From DASYRM01 sp036004405 (lineage in GTDB: Bacteria > Acidobacteriota > Vicinamibacteria > Vicinamibacterales > UBA2999), in the NCBI GenBank assembly GCA_036004405.1, contig DASYRM010000020.1:17200-81199 (forward strand): a stretch of DNA of 64,000 bases. The letters run 5' to 3'. Below are positions 1 to 10,155 of this stretch, one piece after another (position 1 is the first letter of the stretch; every line of letters starts with the position of its first letter). Below the pieces are notes generated by a model. It made no database searches. It was not told the DNA's origin and saw only the letters and a program-made list of their open reading frames with translations. A program made the position numbers and the translations under genes.

Positions 1-171
1 GTCGTCGTCGATGGACGTGCGATGCACGTCGGCCACGCCGGCCACGGTCTTGAGGTGCGCGAGCAGGCGCAGGATCTCCGGATCGGCGGCGGCTTCGAGC
101 GCAGCCCAGTCGATCTCGTCGCCGTCGGCAACCGAGTCGATGAGCGCGTCGAGTGTCTGGTCAGCGCTCAT
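1..171 (-). CDS. N-terminus of a probable Ser/Thr kinase (cut by window edge)
   Basis: Open frame of 57 codons running off the left edge. It begins at an ATG inside the end of the sigma factor gene (11-nt overlap, ATGAGCGCTGA), so the two are probably translationally coupled. The visible part is acidic and helical, with the pattern DxxxVADGxxIDWxALE, then LRLLAHLKTVAxVAxVHR. From memory, this pattern opens serine/threonine protein kinases that follow ECF sigma factors in Acidobacteriota. No kinase motif is inside the window, so the kinase call is inference; another effector behind the same N-terminal module is possible. Confidence 0.45.
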   Translation of the reverse strand, partial: MSADQTLDALIDSVADGDEIDWAALEAAADPEILRLLAHLKTVAGVADVHRTSIDDD

Positions 172-799
172 GCTGCATGGCCTCGATCAACCGGGCCAGT
201 GCACGGGTCACCGCCATGCGCGCAGCGTTCGCGTTGGGCTTGCCGAGCGCAATCGCGACCTCTTCATAACTCTGTTGCAGCTCGATGCGCGCCACGATCG
301 CGTCGCGGTCCGCGGGCTTGAGCGTCTTGAGCGCGTTCTCATACCGCTCGAAACCCTGCTTGCCGATCGCCTGTTCGAGCGGCGATGGCGTGTTGTCGGG
401 CATCTCCTCGGGCAGCTCCTCACCGTTCGGGTGAGTACCGACTTTCCTGACCTCGTCGTAGATGCGGTTCTGCACCGCCTGGCGGAGATAGGACTGCAGC
501 GCCCCCGGATGCCGCGACTCGAACGCTTCGAGCTTCGGCAGCGCGCGCATCACCGCGTCCTGCACCAGGTCCTGGGTGTCGGCAAGGCTTCGGGCCCACT
601 GAGGGAGCCGGCCGCGCGCCCATTTGCGCAGCTGAGGCAGGGAGCGCTCGACCAGCAGATCCCGAGCTCTGGCGTCCCCTCGGCGGAACTGCTCGAGCAG
701 TTCGAGCGTGCCGGCAAGCGCTGTGGTCTCGGACAGGGGATCTTTGTCCGTCGGCGCCATCGTGTTCCTCAGTGCAGAAGCCGAGCTGGTGCGCGTCAT
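161..799 (-). CDS. ECF-type RNA polymerase sigma factor
   Basis: A sigma-70 family protein of 212 aa that would direct RNA polymerase to a dedicated regulon. A region 2 helix block (WARSLADTQDLVQDAVMRAL) lies in the first half. A region 4 helix-turn-helix (LKPADRDAIVARIELQQSYEEVA) lies near the C-terminus. Region 3 is absent, as in ECF factors. I chose the ATG at 799 because GGGGAGGGG lies just upstream of it. An in-frame ATG at 820 would add seven residues but would place the ribosome site inside the gene. It overlaps the probable kinase gene downstream, which fits control of the sigma factor by phosphorylation, but no anti-sigma factor is visible here. Confidence 0.85.
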   Translation of the reverse strand: MTRTSSASALRNTMAPTDKDPLSETTALAGTLELLEQFRRGDARARDLLVERSLPQLRKWARGRLPQWARSLADTQDLVQDAVMRALPKLEAFESRHPGALQSYLRQAVQNRIYDEVRKVGTHPNGEELPEEMPDNTPSPLEQAIGKQGFERYENALKTLKPADRDAIVARIELQQSYEEVAIALGKPNANAARMAVTRALARLIEAMQHER

Positions 800-952
800 G
801 GTAGTCCCCTCCCCATCCAAAGGCCATTAGCTCTGCTATTCCAAGTGCCGCTGAGCCCGGCCGTACTGCCTTCAACGCCTGAGGCGAAGAAAACTAACAG
901 TGTGCGGTGTTGCGCACTCTCCCCGTTACGGAAGGTGAGGAGGGACAAGCAA

Positions 953-1345
953 ATGTCGAATCGAATGACTCGCAGAGGAATGCTGGTGATGGGTGGTCTG
1001 GCCCTGGTGGGACTCGTGGCTGCGGCCCCGGGCAGCGCCGACGTGGGCACCAACCGGACCACGGAGCTCACGTTCAGCAAGCCGTTCTCGCTTCCGGGAG
1101 TGACCCTTGGTGCGGGCACCTACATCTTCGAGCGCGCAGCCCCGCTGTCGGCGATCGAGGTGGTGCGGGTGTCCAGCCGGGATCGCCGCTTCGTCTACTA
1201 CATGGGCTTCACCGAGCTCGTGGAGAAGCCGCGCGGCCTCGCCTCGCCGATCGTCTTCGGTGAAGCGCCGGCAGGGGCTCCTGTCCCGGTCAAGGACTGG
1301 TATCCCACGGGTACGTCAACGGGTCACCGCTTTCACTACCGGTGA
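953..1345 (+). CDS. Exported protein with Tat-like signal
   Basis: A protein of 130 aa with an N-terminal twin-arginine stretch (MTRRGMLVMGG), a hydrophobic core and a likely cleavage after AAAPGSA, so it is probably exported. The mature part reads like a small beta-rich domain (LPGVTLGAGTYIFER, then repeated hydrophobic strands). I do not recognise a family with certainty. The ATG at 953 follows GAGGAGGGA at good distance. An in-frame upstream extension exists but has no coding character and overlaps the sigma factor gene in antisense. It is transcribed divergently from the sigma factor gene. Confidence 0.7.
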   Translation: MSNRMTRRGMLVMGGLALVGLVAAAPGSADVGTNRTTELTFSKPFSLPGVTLGAGTYIFERAAPLSAIEVVRVSSRDRRFVYYMGFTELVEKPRGLASPIVFGEAPAGAPVPVKDWYPTGTSTGHRFHYR

Positions 1346-1363
1346 GCCCAGGTCCATGGTGGG

Positions 1364-1393
1364 CTCCCGGCTCTATGCGCAGAGAGCCGGGAG
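1364..1393 (+). terminator. Perfect 11-bp hairpin after the exported-protein gene
   Basis: CTCCCGGCTCT at 1364-1374 pairs exactly with AGAGCCGGGAG at 1383-1393 around an 8-nt loop, 19 nt after the stop codon. No T-run follows, so it is terminator-like rather than a textbook intrinsic terminator. It sits between convergent genes and could act on both strands. Confidence 0.5.
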
Positions 1394-1422
1394 TCAGGCG
1401 TCCCGCTGGCGCGGGCCGTGAT

Positions 1423-1818
1423 CTACCAGATCGTCGTCACCAGCTTGGATGCGGTGATTTCCGCATCGGCCGTCATGAGTGGCAGCTCCAGATCGCGGGC
1501 CGCGGCACAGATCAAGGCGTCGAAGGGGTCGTTCAGTAGACGCAGATCCCCAGCGTCGAAGACCTGCTGTGGATCAAGCGGATGCGCCTGGAACGCGGGA
1601 TTGCTGAACAGGTCCTCGAAGAACGATCGTGCCGGGCGATGCAGATTCACTCGCACGCGGCGCGCCAGCAGGGTGACTTCCCACACCACCGCCATCGGCA
1701 CGTATACGACGGCCTCGCGGCCTTCCGCGGCGGCAAACAGCTCGCGCGCCCGACGGCCCAGGCGCGCGCTTCGCGATGCATGAAAGAGCAACGCATTCGT
1801 GTCGGTGACGGCAGAGGT
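1423..1818 (-). CDS. PIN-domain toxin (VapC-like)
   Basis: A PIN-domain protein, a predicted Mg-dependent ribonuclease and the toxin of a type II toxin-antitoxin pair. The conserved acidic residues are visible: TDTNALLF near the N-terminus, the E of VVWEV in the middle, then NDPFDALICAAA and LMTADAE. I place the start at the GTG at 1818, so that DTN falls near residue 8 as is usual. GTG codons at 1866 and 1863 would add about 16 residues and overlap the antitoxin by up to 44 nt. The antitoxin gene lies immediately upstream. The target is not predictable from sequence. Confidence 0.75.
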   Translation of the reverse strand, partial: TSAVTDTNALLFHASRSARLGRRARELFAAAEGREAVVYVPMAVVWEVTLLARRVRVNLHRPARSFFEDLFSNPAFQAHPLDPQQVFDAGDLRLLNDPFDALICAAARDLELPLMTADAEITASKLVTTIW

Positions 1819-1822
1819 CACG

Positions 1823-2158
1823 TCACTTACCGCGCGAGCCTTGCGGCCGTCGCGTGCGACCACCACGGCCGGCGCGGTAGGTGGCTGTGTTCTCGTGAAT
1901 CAGAATCGGCCGGGCGAGTGATGCCTCGAACTCGGCGCGAATCGACGCCTTGGCGCGTTCGAGCTCTGGGTCATCGAGTGGTAAATCGACGGTGCCAACC
2001 ACCGAGCGAATCGAGTCGCCGTGCGCGGCCACTCTGGCGGCCGTGACGATCTCATCCAGCAGGTCGCTGAGGCTCCGACGTTTCGTGCCAGTGGTGCGCG
2101 CGCGCAGCCAGAGCAGGTTCTCGGCTTCCAGCGTCACCGAGATGGGCAGCTTTGGCAT
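1823..2158 (-). CDS. Antitoxin partner of the PIN toxin
   Basis: A protein of 111 aa directly upstream of the PIN toxin. The N-terminus (PKLPISVTLEAENLLWLRAR, then a short helix SLSDLLDEIVTAA) looks like a ribbon-helix-helix DNA-binding fold, with a beta strand and two helices. The C-terminal half is charged and probably flexible, as expected for the toxin-wrapping tail. Position and size give most of the confidence. Such antitoxins normally repress their own promoter as a complex with the toxin. Confidence 0.65.
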   Translation of the reverse strand: MPKLPISVTLEAENLLWLRARTTGTKRRSLSDLLDEIVTAARVAAHGDSIRSVVGTVDLPLDDPELERAKASIRAEFEASLARPILIHENTATYRAGRGGRTRRPQGSRGK

Positions 2159-2188
2159 GAAGATACGATATCACATGACAAGGCTGCC

Positions 2189-2230
2189 CTCCCTCTCTGC
2201 CTTCTCCGCCCTCTCTGCCCTCTCTGCCTA
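2189..2230. repeat. Tandem CTCTGCC-type micro-repeat
   Basis: Imperfect 9-nt units (CTCTCTGCC, TTCTCCGCC, CTCTCTGCC, CTCTCTGCC) abut the stop codon of the DUF3500 gene. Read on the minus strand it is TAGGCAGAG followed by GGCAGAG/GGCGGAG units. The same family recurs at 13566-13627 and, inside a coding region, at 28671-28706. Confidence 0.75.
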
Positions 2231-3301
2231 TTAGTGCGCGACGGACGTGACGTGCTCGCGCAGCAGGTCGCGGCCGAAGTCGTTGGTGAAGTCGCGCCAC
2301 ACCGAGTGGATGTGGTTCCCGTTGTTCTGGGTGTTGTCGTACTCGATCAGGAACGTCGGCCCCTGGATCCGGTAGTAGTGCTTCTTGCCCCGCTCGGCCT
2401 CGCCGGCCCACGCGAACGCAATCTTCTCCAGCCCGGCCTTCTTCAGTCGCGCCAGCCGATCGGCGGCCAGATCGTCGGCCATGAATCCGGCGTAGACGTC
2501 GATCACTTTCATCAGCAGCTCGCGCTGCGGTCCCGTCATCGCTGACGCCTGGATGCCCACGGGCGCCAGCGGCGTGACCGCCAGCTTGTTCGTCGTGAGG
2601 ATCTCGTTCGGTGCCACGCCGTTGATCACGGCCTGCGTGCGCTGCGACGCATCCAGCGCCATGAGCAGCGCGCGCGCCGAATCTTCCTCGGCCGCCAGGA
2701 GGCGCGTGCCCTTGCGCGGACCGTCCAGCACTTCGGCCGGGTTCGAGCCGAACATCGACGGCGAGCTGGCCACGAGCGTGCCGTTGGCCACCGTGAAGTG
2801 CAGCGAGACGTGGTGGCCTTCCACGCGCCAGCCCCACGTCTGCTTTTTCGACGGCGTGCCGAACACGGAGAAGAAGTAGCGCACCGGATCGCGGCGGAAG
2901 CCTTCGGCCTGACGCCCGCCGTCGCGATCGCGCTGTTCGAGCGCGCCCAGCACGTCTTCGAGCTGCATGATCGACGTGGCCGTCATGTACCCGCGCTGAC
3001 TGAGGCCGGCCTTCATCAGGTTATGTGCGAGGCCGCGCTGCGCCTCGGTCATCTCCTTCACCGTCAGACCGTTGCGCGGGAACGTCTCGGTCGGGATGAA
3101 GTTCCAGTGCGTCCGCTCGTCGGACTCGAATGGGAAGACGGCTTTCTGCCGCTGCTCGGGCGTGAGGCTGGCCAGAAACGCCGTGGCGGCGTCGGCCATG
3201 GCGCCCGACGATCGCTCGGCGGCCACCATGGCGCCCGCGGCGGCCAGGAGCACGCAGGCGATTGAGAGGACGAGGCGCGGAAAGCGGACCAGCTGACGCA
3301 T
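2231..3301 (-). CDS. DUF3500 family secreted protein
   Basis: A protein of 356 aa with an N-terminal signal peptide (LVLSIACVLLAAAGAMVAA). The body matches my recollection of DUF3500 proteins: LTPEQRQKAVFPF at the start of the mature part, then W.FIP..TFPRNGLTVKEM, GWRVEGHHVSLHF and the C-terminal segment YDNTQNNGNHIHSVWRDFTNDFG. The biochemical role is unknown to me. The gene ends directly at a tandem micro-repeat. The HEAT-repeat gene lies 24 nt upstream on the same strand and may share its transcript. Confidence 0.8.
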   Translation of the reverse strand: MRQLVRFPRLVLSIACVLLAAAGAMVAAERSSGAMADAATAFLASLTPEQRQKAVFPFESDERTHWNFIPTETFPRNGLTVKEMTEAQRGLAHNLMKAGLSQRGYMTATSIMQLEDVLGALEQRDRDGGRQAEGFRRDPVRYFFSVFGTPSKKQTWGWRVEGHHVSLHFTVANGTLVASSPSMFGSNPAEVLDGPRKGTRLLAAEEDSARALLMALDASQRTQAVINGVAPNEILTTNKLAVTPLAPVGIQASAMTGPQRELLMKVIDVYAGFMADDLAADRLARLKKAGLEKIAFAWAGEAERGKKHYYRIQGPTFLIEYDNTQNNGNHIHSVWRDFTNDFGRDLLREHVTSVAH

Positions 3302-3325
3302 GAATCCCTCCAGGTGGAGGGGATT

Positions 3326-4141
3326 CTAGCGCCGGAGCACGTCTTCGAAGAAGCTCAGCGCGCGTGGGTCCTGCGACTGGCCGAGCCAGAACATCGCCTG
3401 CTTCCGGACCTCGGGATTGCGGTTGTTCCGGGCCACGTCGATGAGCCGCGGCACGCCCTCGCCGCGTGGCAGCTGGCTCAACGCGAACACCGCCTGCCGC
3501 TTCACCTGGGTGTCCGGATCGTGGTCGATAGCGTCGGTGATGCTGGCCGCCGCACGCTCGCCGGCGCGCTGACTGACCCAGAACAGAGCCGTCGAGCGCG
3601 TCTGACGATCGCGGCCGTCCTTGGCAAGCGCGACGAGGTGGTCCACGGCCGCCGCGTCGCCGTGCAGCGCGATGGCCACGATGGCGCCGCTCGCCACCTT
3701 TTGCGACGTGTCGCCGCGTGTGAAGGTGCTCAGCCAGTTGAGGCTCGCCGCCGCCGTCACGTTCGTCACCCAGTGCAGCGTCAGGCCACCGACGTCGAGC
3801 GCGCAGTCGGGCGAGGCGATTTGAATACGTCCTACGGCGCGGTTTTCCACACGAAAGAGCACGAAGAGGTCCGACGACCCTTCGAGCTTCACCGGCGCCG
3901 TCCGGCGGCTGTTCCGCCCGTCCCAGCATCCGTCGCCGCTGCTGCGGTCGCGCCCGCGCACGGCGTAGCCGATCCACGACGCATCAGCGCTCTCGCCCAT
4001 GATCGCGGCGAACTCCCGCTCGAGGGACCCGGCGAGGCGCCGTTCATCGAGCCGCCCCTCGACGATGGACGGCGTCTGGGCCTCGGCCGCCGAAGCCGCG
4101 GCGAAGATCAGCAGAATGGCGGCCGTTCCAATCACCTTCAT
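3326..4141 (-). CDS. Exported HEAT-repeat protein
   Basis: A protein of 271 aa with a clear signal peptide (AAILLIFAAASAAEAQ). The C-terminal half, from about residue 150, has three to four HEAT-like helical pairs. Typical repeats are VDHLVALAKDGRDRQTRSTA, then DTQVKRQAVFALSQL and NPEVRKQAMFWLGQS. HEAT repeats form protein-binding solenoids, here probably in the periplasm. A single Cys pair (DGCWDGR, PDCALD) in the N-terminal half could form a disulfide. Partner and role are not known. The gene is divergent from glutathione peroxidase. Confidence 0.75.
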   Translation of the reverse strand: MKVIGTAAILLIFAAASAAEAQTPSIVEGRLDERRLAGSLEREFAAIMGESADASWIGYAVRGRDRSSGDGCWDGRNSRRTAPVKLEGSSDLFVLFRVENRAVGRIQIASPDCALDVGGLTLHWVTNVTAAASLNWLSTFTRGDTSQKVASGAIVAIALHGDAAAVDHLVALAKDGRDRQTRSTALFWVSQRAGERAAASITDAIDHDPDTQVKRQAVFALSQLPRGEGVPRLIDVARNNRNPEVRKQAMFWLGQSQDPRALSFFEDVLRR

Positions 4142-4217
4142 CTCGTCCCTCCGTGCTGCTTAGACGGGATGGTGTGACCGCGGTTAGCCGGATAGAATCA
4201 CCGCGGAGGAAGCGTCC

Positions 4218-4769
4218 ATGCGTGTCATTTGTTTCGCCGTGGCGGTGCTGATTGCGGGCGCGGGGCTCGCGTGGCCGATCAGCGCGCAACAGCCCTCGTC
4301 GTTCTACGACCTCAAGACCCTCAGCCTCGATAACAAGCCCGGGAACCTCGCGCAGTACAAAGGCAAGGTCAGCCTGGTGGTGAACGTGGCGAGCAAGTGC
4401 GGTTTCACGCCGCAGTACGAGGGGCTCGAAAAGCTCCAGCGCGAGATGAAGGGGAAGGGGTTCAACGTGCTCGGCTTTCCGAGCAACGACTTCGGCGGCC
4501 AGGAGCCGGGCTCGGCGCAGGAGATCGCGACGTTCTGCAAGCTGACCTACGACGTCACCTTCCCGATGTTCGAGAAGGTGGTCACGCGGAAAGGCTCGGA
4601 CCAGTCGCCGGTGTACACCTTCCTCGGCGCGTCGGGCCACCTGCCCGCGTGGAACTTCAGCAAGTACGTCGTGGACAAGCAGGGCAAGGTGGTGGGGTTC
4701 TTCCCCAGCGAGGTCACGCCCGAGGATCCGGCGCTACGCGCCGCCATCGCGAAGGCGCTGGGCACGTAG
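4218..4769 (+). CDS. Glutathione peroxidase (thioredoxin-fold peroxidase)
   Basis: Reduces peroxides using a thiol donor. It has a signal peptide (to about residue 23), so it works outside the cytoplasm. Active-site signatures are intact: NVASKCGFTPQY with peroxidatic Cys61, FPSNDFGGQEP with Gln95, and AWNFSKY with Trp145 and Asn146. Cysteine stands in place of selenocysteine. The length is normal for the family. The stop codon TAG lies inside a partial copy of a dispersed repeat (ACGTAGGGGCCGC), so the last residue or two may have been set by that insertion. Confidence 0.92.
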   Translation: MRVICFAVAVLIAGAGLAWPISAQQPSSFYDLKTLSLDNKPGNLAQYKGKVSLVVNVASKCGFTPQYEGLEKLQREMKGKGFNVLGFPSNDFGGQEPGSAQEIATFCKLTYDVTFPMFEKVVTRKGSDQSPVYTFLGASGHLPAWNFSKYVVDKQGKVVGFFPSEVTPEDPALRAAIAKALGT

Positions 4770-4810
4770 GGGCCGCTGGGTACGTAGGGGCCGCCTTCAG
4801 GCGGCCCGTC
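4764..4810. repeat. Dispersed palindromic repeat, family A (1.5 copies)
   Basis: A partial copy starts at 4764 (ACGTAGGGGCCGC, which includes the glutathione peroxidase stop). A full copy follows at 4781-4810 as TACGTAGG, the stem GGGCCGCC (4788-4795), the loop TTCA, the stem GGCGGCCC and GTC. Other copies lie at 15089, 43389, 52072 and 63977. Half copies lie at 37273 and 52049. Confidence 0.85.
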
Positions 4811-4830
4811 GGCCGACACCCACGACCGAG

Positions 4831-4860
4831 TTGCCAACTCGACTGAACGTCGTTTAGAAT
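4831..4860 (+). promoter_or_regulatory. Promoter of the TetR/RND operon
   Basis: TTGCCA at 4831-4836 and TAGAAT at 4855-4860 are separated by 18 nt and resemble a sigma-70 promoter. Transcription would begin near 4867, only about 12 nt before the TetR start codon, so the leader is very short. The -10 box lies between the two operator copies. Confidence 0.55.
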
Positions 4861-4877
4861 ACTGAACGTCGTTCAGT
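4842..4877. promoter_or_regulatory. Paired TetR operator sites
   Basis: Two copies of one palindrome: ACTGAACGTCGTTTAG at 4842-4857 and ACTGAACGTCGTTCAGT at 4861-4877. The second is an inverted repeat of CTGAACG and CGTTCAG around one base. They flank and overlap the predicted -10 box and transcription start, right before the TetR gene. This is the arrangement expected for autorepression. Confidence 0.7.
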
Positions 4878-4878
4878 C

Positions 4879-5571
4879 ATGACATCAGAAGCGCGGCCAA
4901 GGGGCCGTCAGGCCCGTATGCTCGCGGCGCGCGAAACCACACGCCGCGCCATTCTCGACGCCGCCCTCGATCTCTTCATCAGTCACGGCTACGGGCAGAC
5001 GTCGATCCGCAGTATCGCGGCGCGGGTGGAGTACAGCCCCGGCGCCATCTACGGCTACTTCGTCTCGAAGGACGAAATCTTCTATGCGCTGGCCGAAGAG
5101 GGGCTGCGCGACCTCGGCGCGCGCGAGCTCGCCGAGGTCCCGAGCAGCGATCCGATCGAGGACGTGCGCGCGTCGGCCTGGCGGCTCTACGAGTTCAGCA
5201 AGGAGCAGCCGCAGTACTTTGCGCTGGTGTTCCTCGATCGCCACGTGCCGCGGGTGAGCAAAGAGTACGAGCGCTTCGCGTTCATCTCCGAGATGCGCAG
5301 CCGCGCACTGGCGCGCGTCGAGCGCTGCATTGCCGAGGGGCTGTTCCCGGAGACGACGCACGCCGAGGTGGCGCTGCGGCTGCTGTGGGCGCCCATCGTC
5401 GGCATCGCGGCGTTGCGGCTGTCGCACCGCATGCCCGAGGCCGTGGACATCGACGCGCTCGTGCGCGACGCCATCGAGACGACGATTGCCGGCATCCGCG
5501 CGGGTGCCCCGCGGCATGCGCGGCCGATCGACGCCGAGAGCGCCGGCGCCCGGGCGGCGCGCACGGCCTGA
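4879..5571 (+). CDS. TetR-family transcriptional repressor of the efflux operon
   Basis: A regulator of 230 aa. Its N-terminal helix-turn-helix is classical (TRRAILDAALDLFISHGYGQ, then SIRSIAARVEYSPGAIYGYF). The remaining residues form the helical ligand-binding domain, and the last 25 residues are an alanine/arginine-rich tail. It is the first gene of a run with an RND adaptor and pump (48-nt gap). It most likely represses its own operon through the paired operators just upstream and is released by a pump substrate. The substrate cannot be read from the sequence. Confidence 0.9.
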   Translation: MTSEARPRGRQARMLAARETTRRAILDAALDLFISHGYGQTSIRSIAARVEYSPGAIYGYFVSKDEIFYALAEEGLRDLGARELAEVPSSDPIEDVRASAWRLYEFSKEQPQYFALVFLDRHVPRVSKEYERFAFISEMRSRALARVERCIAEGLFPETTHAEVALRLLWAPIVGIAALRLSHRMPEAVDIDALVRDAIETTIAGIRAGAPRHARPIDAESAGARAARTA

Positions 5572-5618
5572 GGCGGGGTTTGAAAACCCGCAACTACGTA
5601 CCCAAGGAGCCCTGGTTC

Positions 5619-6917
5619 ATGGTTCGAGTCCCATTCGCTGTTCTGGTGCTGGTGAGCGCCGCTCTCGCCGCCGGGTGCGGCAGCGCCAAGGGCGCGTCTC
5701 CGTCGGCGGCCAAAGACGCCAACCCCGCGGCCGTGCCGGTATCCGTGGCGGCGGCGGTGGAGCAGCCGATCGCGCGCTTCATCCGGGTCACCGGTACGCT
5801 TGCCGCCGAGGAACAGGCCGACGTCGCGGCCGAGACGCAGGGCCGCGTGGTGGCCACGCCGGTCGAGCGTGGCACGCGCGTGGGCGAAGGCGCCGACCTG
5901 ATTCGCATCGCGCCGGCCGAAGCCTCGGCGCAGGCGGCCGAGGCCGAGGCCAATGCCGCCCAGATCGAGAGCCGCCTCGCGCTCGGCGAGGGGGGCGCGT
6001 TCGACATCGATCGCGTTCCCGAAGTGGCCAACGCCCGCGCCAACCTGACGCTCGCGCAGGGCGACTTCGATCGCGCGAAGATGCTGTTCGAGAAGAAGCT
6101 GCTCTCGCAGGCCGAGTTCGACCAGCGCAGCGCCCAGGCCGAAGTGGCTCGGCGCCAGTTCGACATCGCCCGCAACGGGGCCGTGCAGCAGTATCAGTCG
6201 CTGCAGGCGGCCCGCGCCCGCGTGAGCCTGGCGCGCAAGGCGCTCGCCGACACGGTCGTGCGCGCGCCGTTTGCCGGCGTCGTCGGCGAGCGGCTGGTGT
6301 CGGTGGGCGACTACGTCACCCGCGGCACGAAGGTGGCGTCGGTGATGCGTACCAACCCGCTGCGGCTGCAGCTCACGGTGCCGCAGCAGTTCAGCGTCGA
6401 GGTCAGCGTGGGCCGCGCGGTCTCGCTCGAAGTGGACACCGCCCCGGGCAAGACCTATACGGGGCAGGTCCGCTACGTGTCGCCGGCCCTGCAGGCCGAC
6501 TCGCGCACGCTCATCGTGGAAGCGGTCGTCGCCAACCCCGACGGCGGGCTCAGGCCCGGGACGTTTGCCACCGCGCAGATCGAACAGACCACCAGCACGC
6601 CCGGCATCCTGGCGCCGGCAGCGGCCGTGCGCACGGTCTCGGGCACGTCGCGCGTGTTCGTCGTGGCCGGCGGTCGCGCCGAAGAGCGGCTCGTCACCAC
6701 CGGCCAGGTCCTCGGCGATCGCGTGGAAATCACCACCGGTCTCAAGGCCGGCGAACAGGTGGCGACGACGAACCTCAACCAACTCTCGGACGGCGTGGCC
6801 GTCTCCACCTCCGCTACGGGCGGCTCGCTTCGCGAGCCGCCCAAAGCAGTGCTGCCTGGTCGGTCCGCTCCGCGGACCGACGTGGTGGACAAGTCGCCCA
6901 AGTCTTCCGGTTCATAG
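5619..6917 (+). CDS. RND efflux periplasmic adaptor lipoprotein
   Basis: A membrane-fusion protein of 432 aa that links the RND pump to an outer-membrane channel. The signal sequence ends in a lipobox-like LAAGC, so it is probably lipid-anchored. It has the usual order: barrel-sandwich half (AAETQGRVVATPVERG), a long coiled-coil hairpin, second lipoyl half (VVRAPFAGVVGERLVSVGDYV), then beta-barrel. The start at 5619 follows AAGGAG. The C-terminal residues, from about 400, are encoded by two perfect palindromes (6818-6881), which suggests a repeat insertion into the tail. No outer-membrane factor gene is adjacent. Confidence 0.9.
   Translation: MVRVPFAVLVLVSAALAAGCGSAKGASPSAAKDANPAAVPVSVAAAVEQPIARFIRVTGTLAAEEQADVAAETQGRVVATPVERGTRVGEGADLIRIAPAEASAQAAEAEANAAQIESRLALGEGGAFDIDRVPEVANARANLTLAQGDFDRAKMLFEKKLLSQAEFDQRSAQAEVARRQFDIARNGAVQQYQSLQAARARVSLARKALADTVVRAPFAGVVGERLVSVGDYVTRGTKVASVMRTNPLRLQLTVPQQFSVEVSVGRAVSLEVDTAPGKTYTGQVRYVSPALQADSRTLIVEAVVANPDGGLRPGTFATAQIEQTTSTPGILAPAAAVRTVSGTSRVFVVAGGRAEERLVTTGQVLGDRVEITTGLKAGEQVATTNLNQLSDGVAVSTSATGGSLREPPKAVLPGRSAPRTDVVDKSPKSSGS
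6818..6881. repeat. Two palindromes inside the adaptor coding sequence
   Basis: GGGCGGCTCGC (6818-6828) pairs with GCGAGCCGCCC (6832-6842). GTCGGTCCGC (6859-6868) pairs with GCGGACCGAC (6872-6881). Each has a 3-nt loop. Together they encode the proline/arginine-rich C-terminal tail of the adaptor. The design (a perfect stem with a very short loop) is like the dispersed repeats elsewhere in the window. Confidence 0.7.
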
Positions 6918-6924
6918 GTGTCCC

Positions 6925-10074
<3,150 letters not shown>

Positions 10075-10155
10075 ATCTCTGGCTTCGCCTCGCGCGCGCG
10101 GTGTCTACTGTGCCCGCACTGCGTTCGGGCGTTTAGCGTGGGTGTAACGTAGGCG

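Noticed and set aside
4218..4769. Glutathione peroxidase considered as a selenoprotein
   Set aside because: The active-site codon is TGC for Cys61; no in-frame TGA is present at that position.
4764..4810. Family A palindrome considered as an intrinsic terminator
   Set aside because: No T-run follows on either strand. Copies also lie as half elements, in tandem and, as related types, inside genes, so termination can be at most a side effect.
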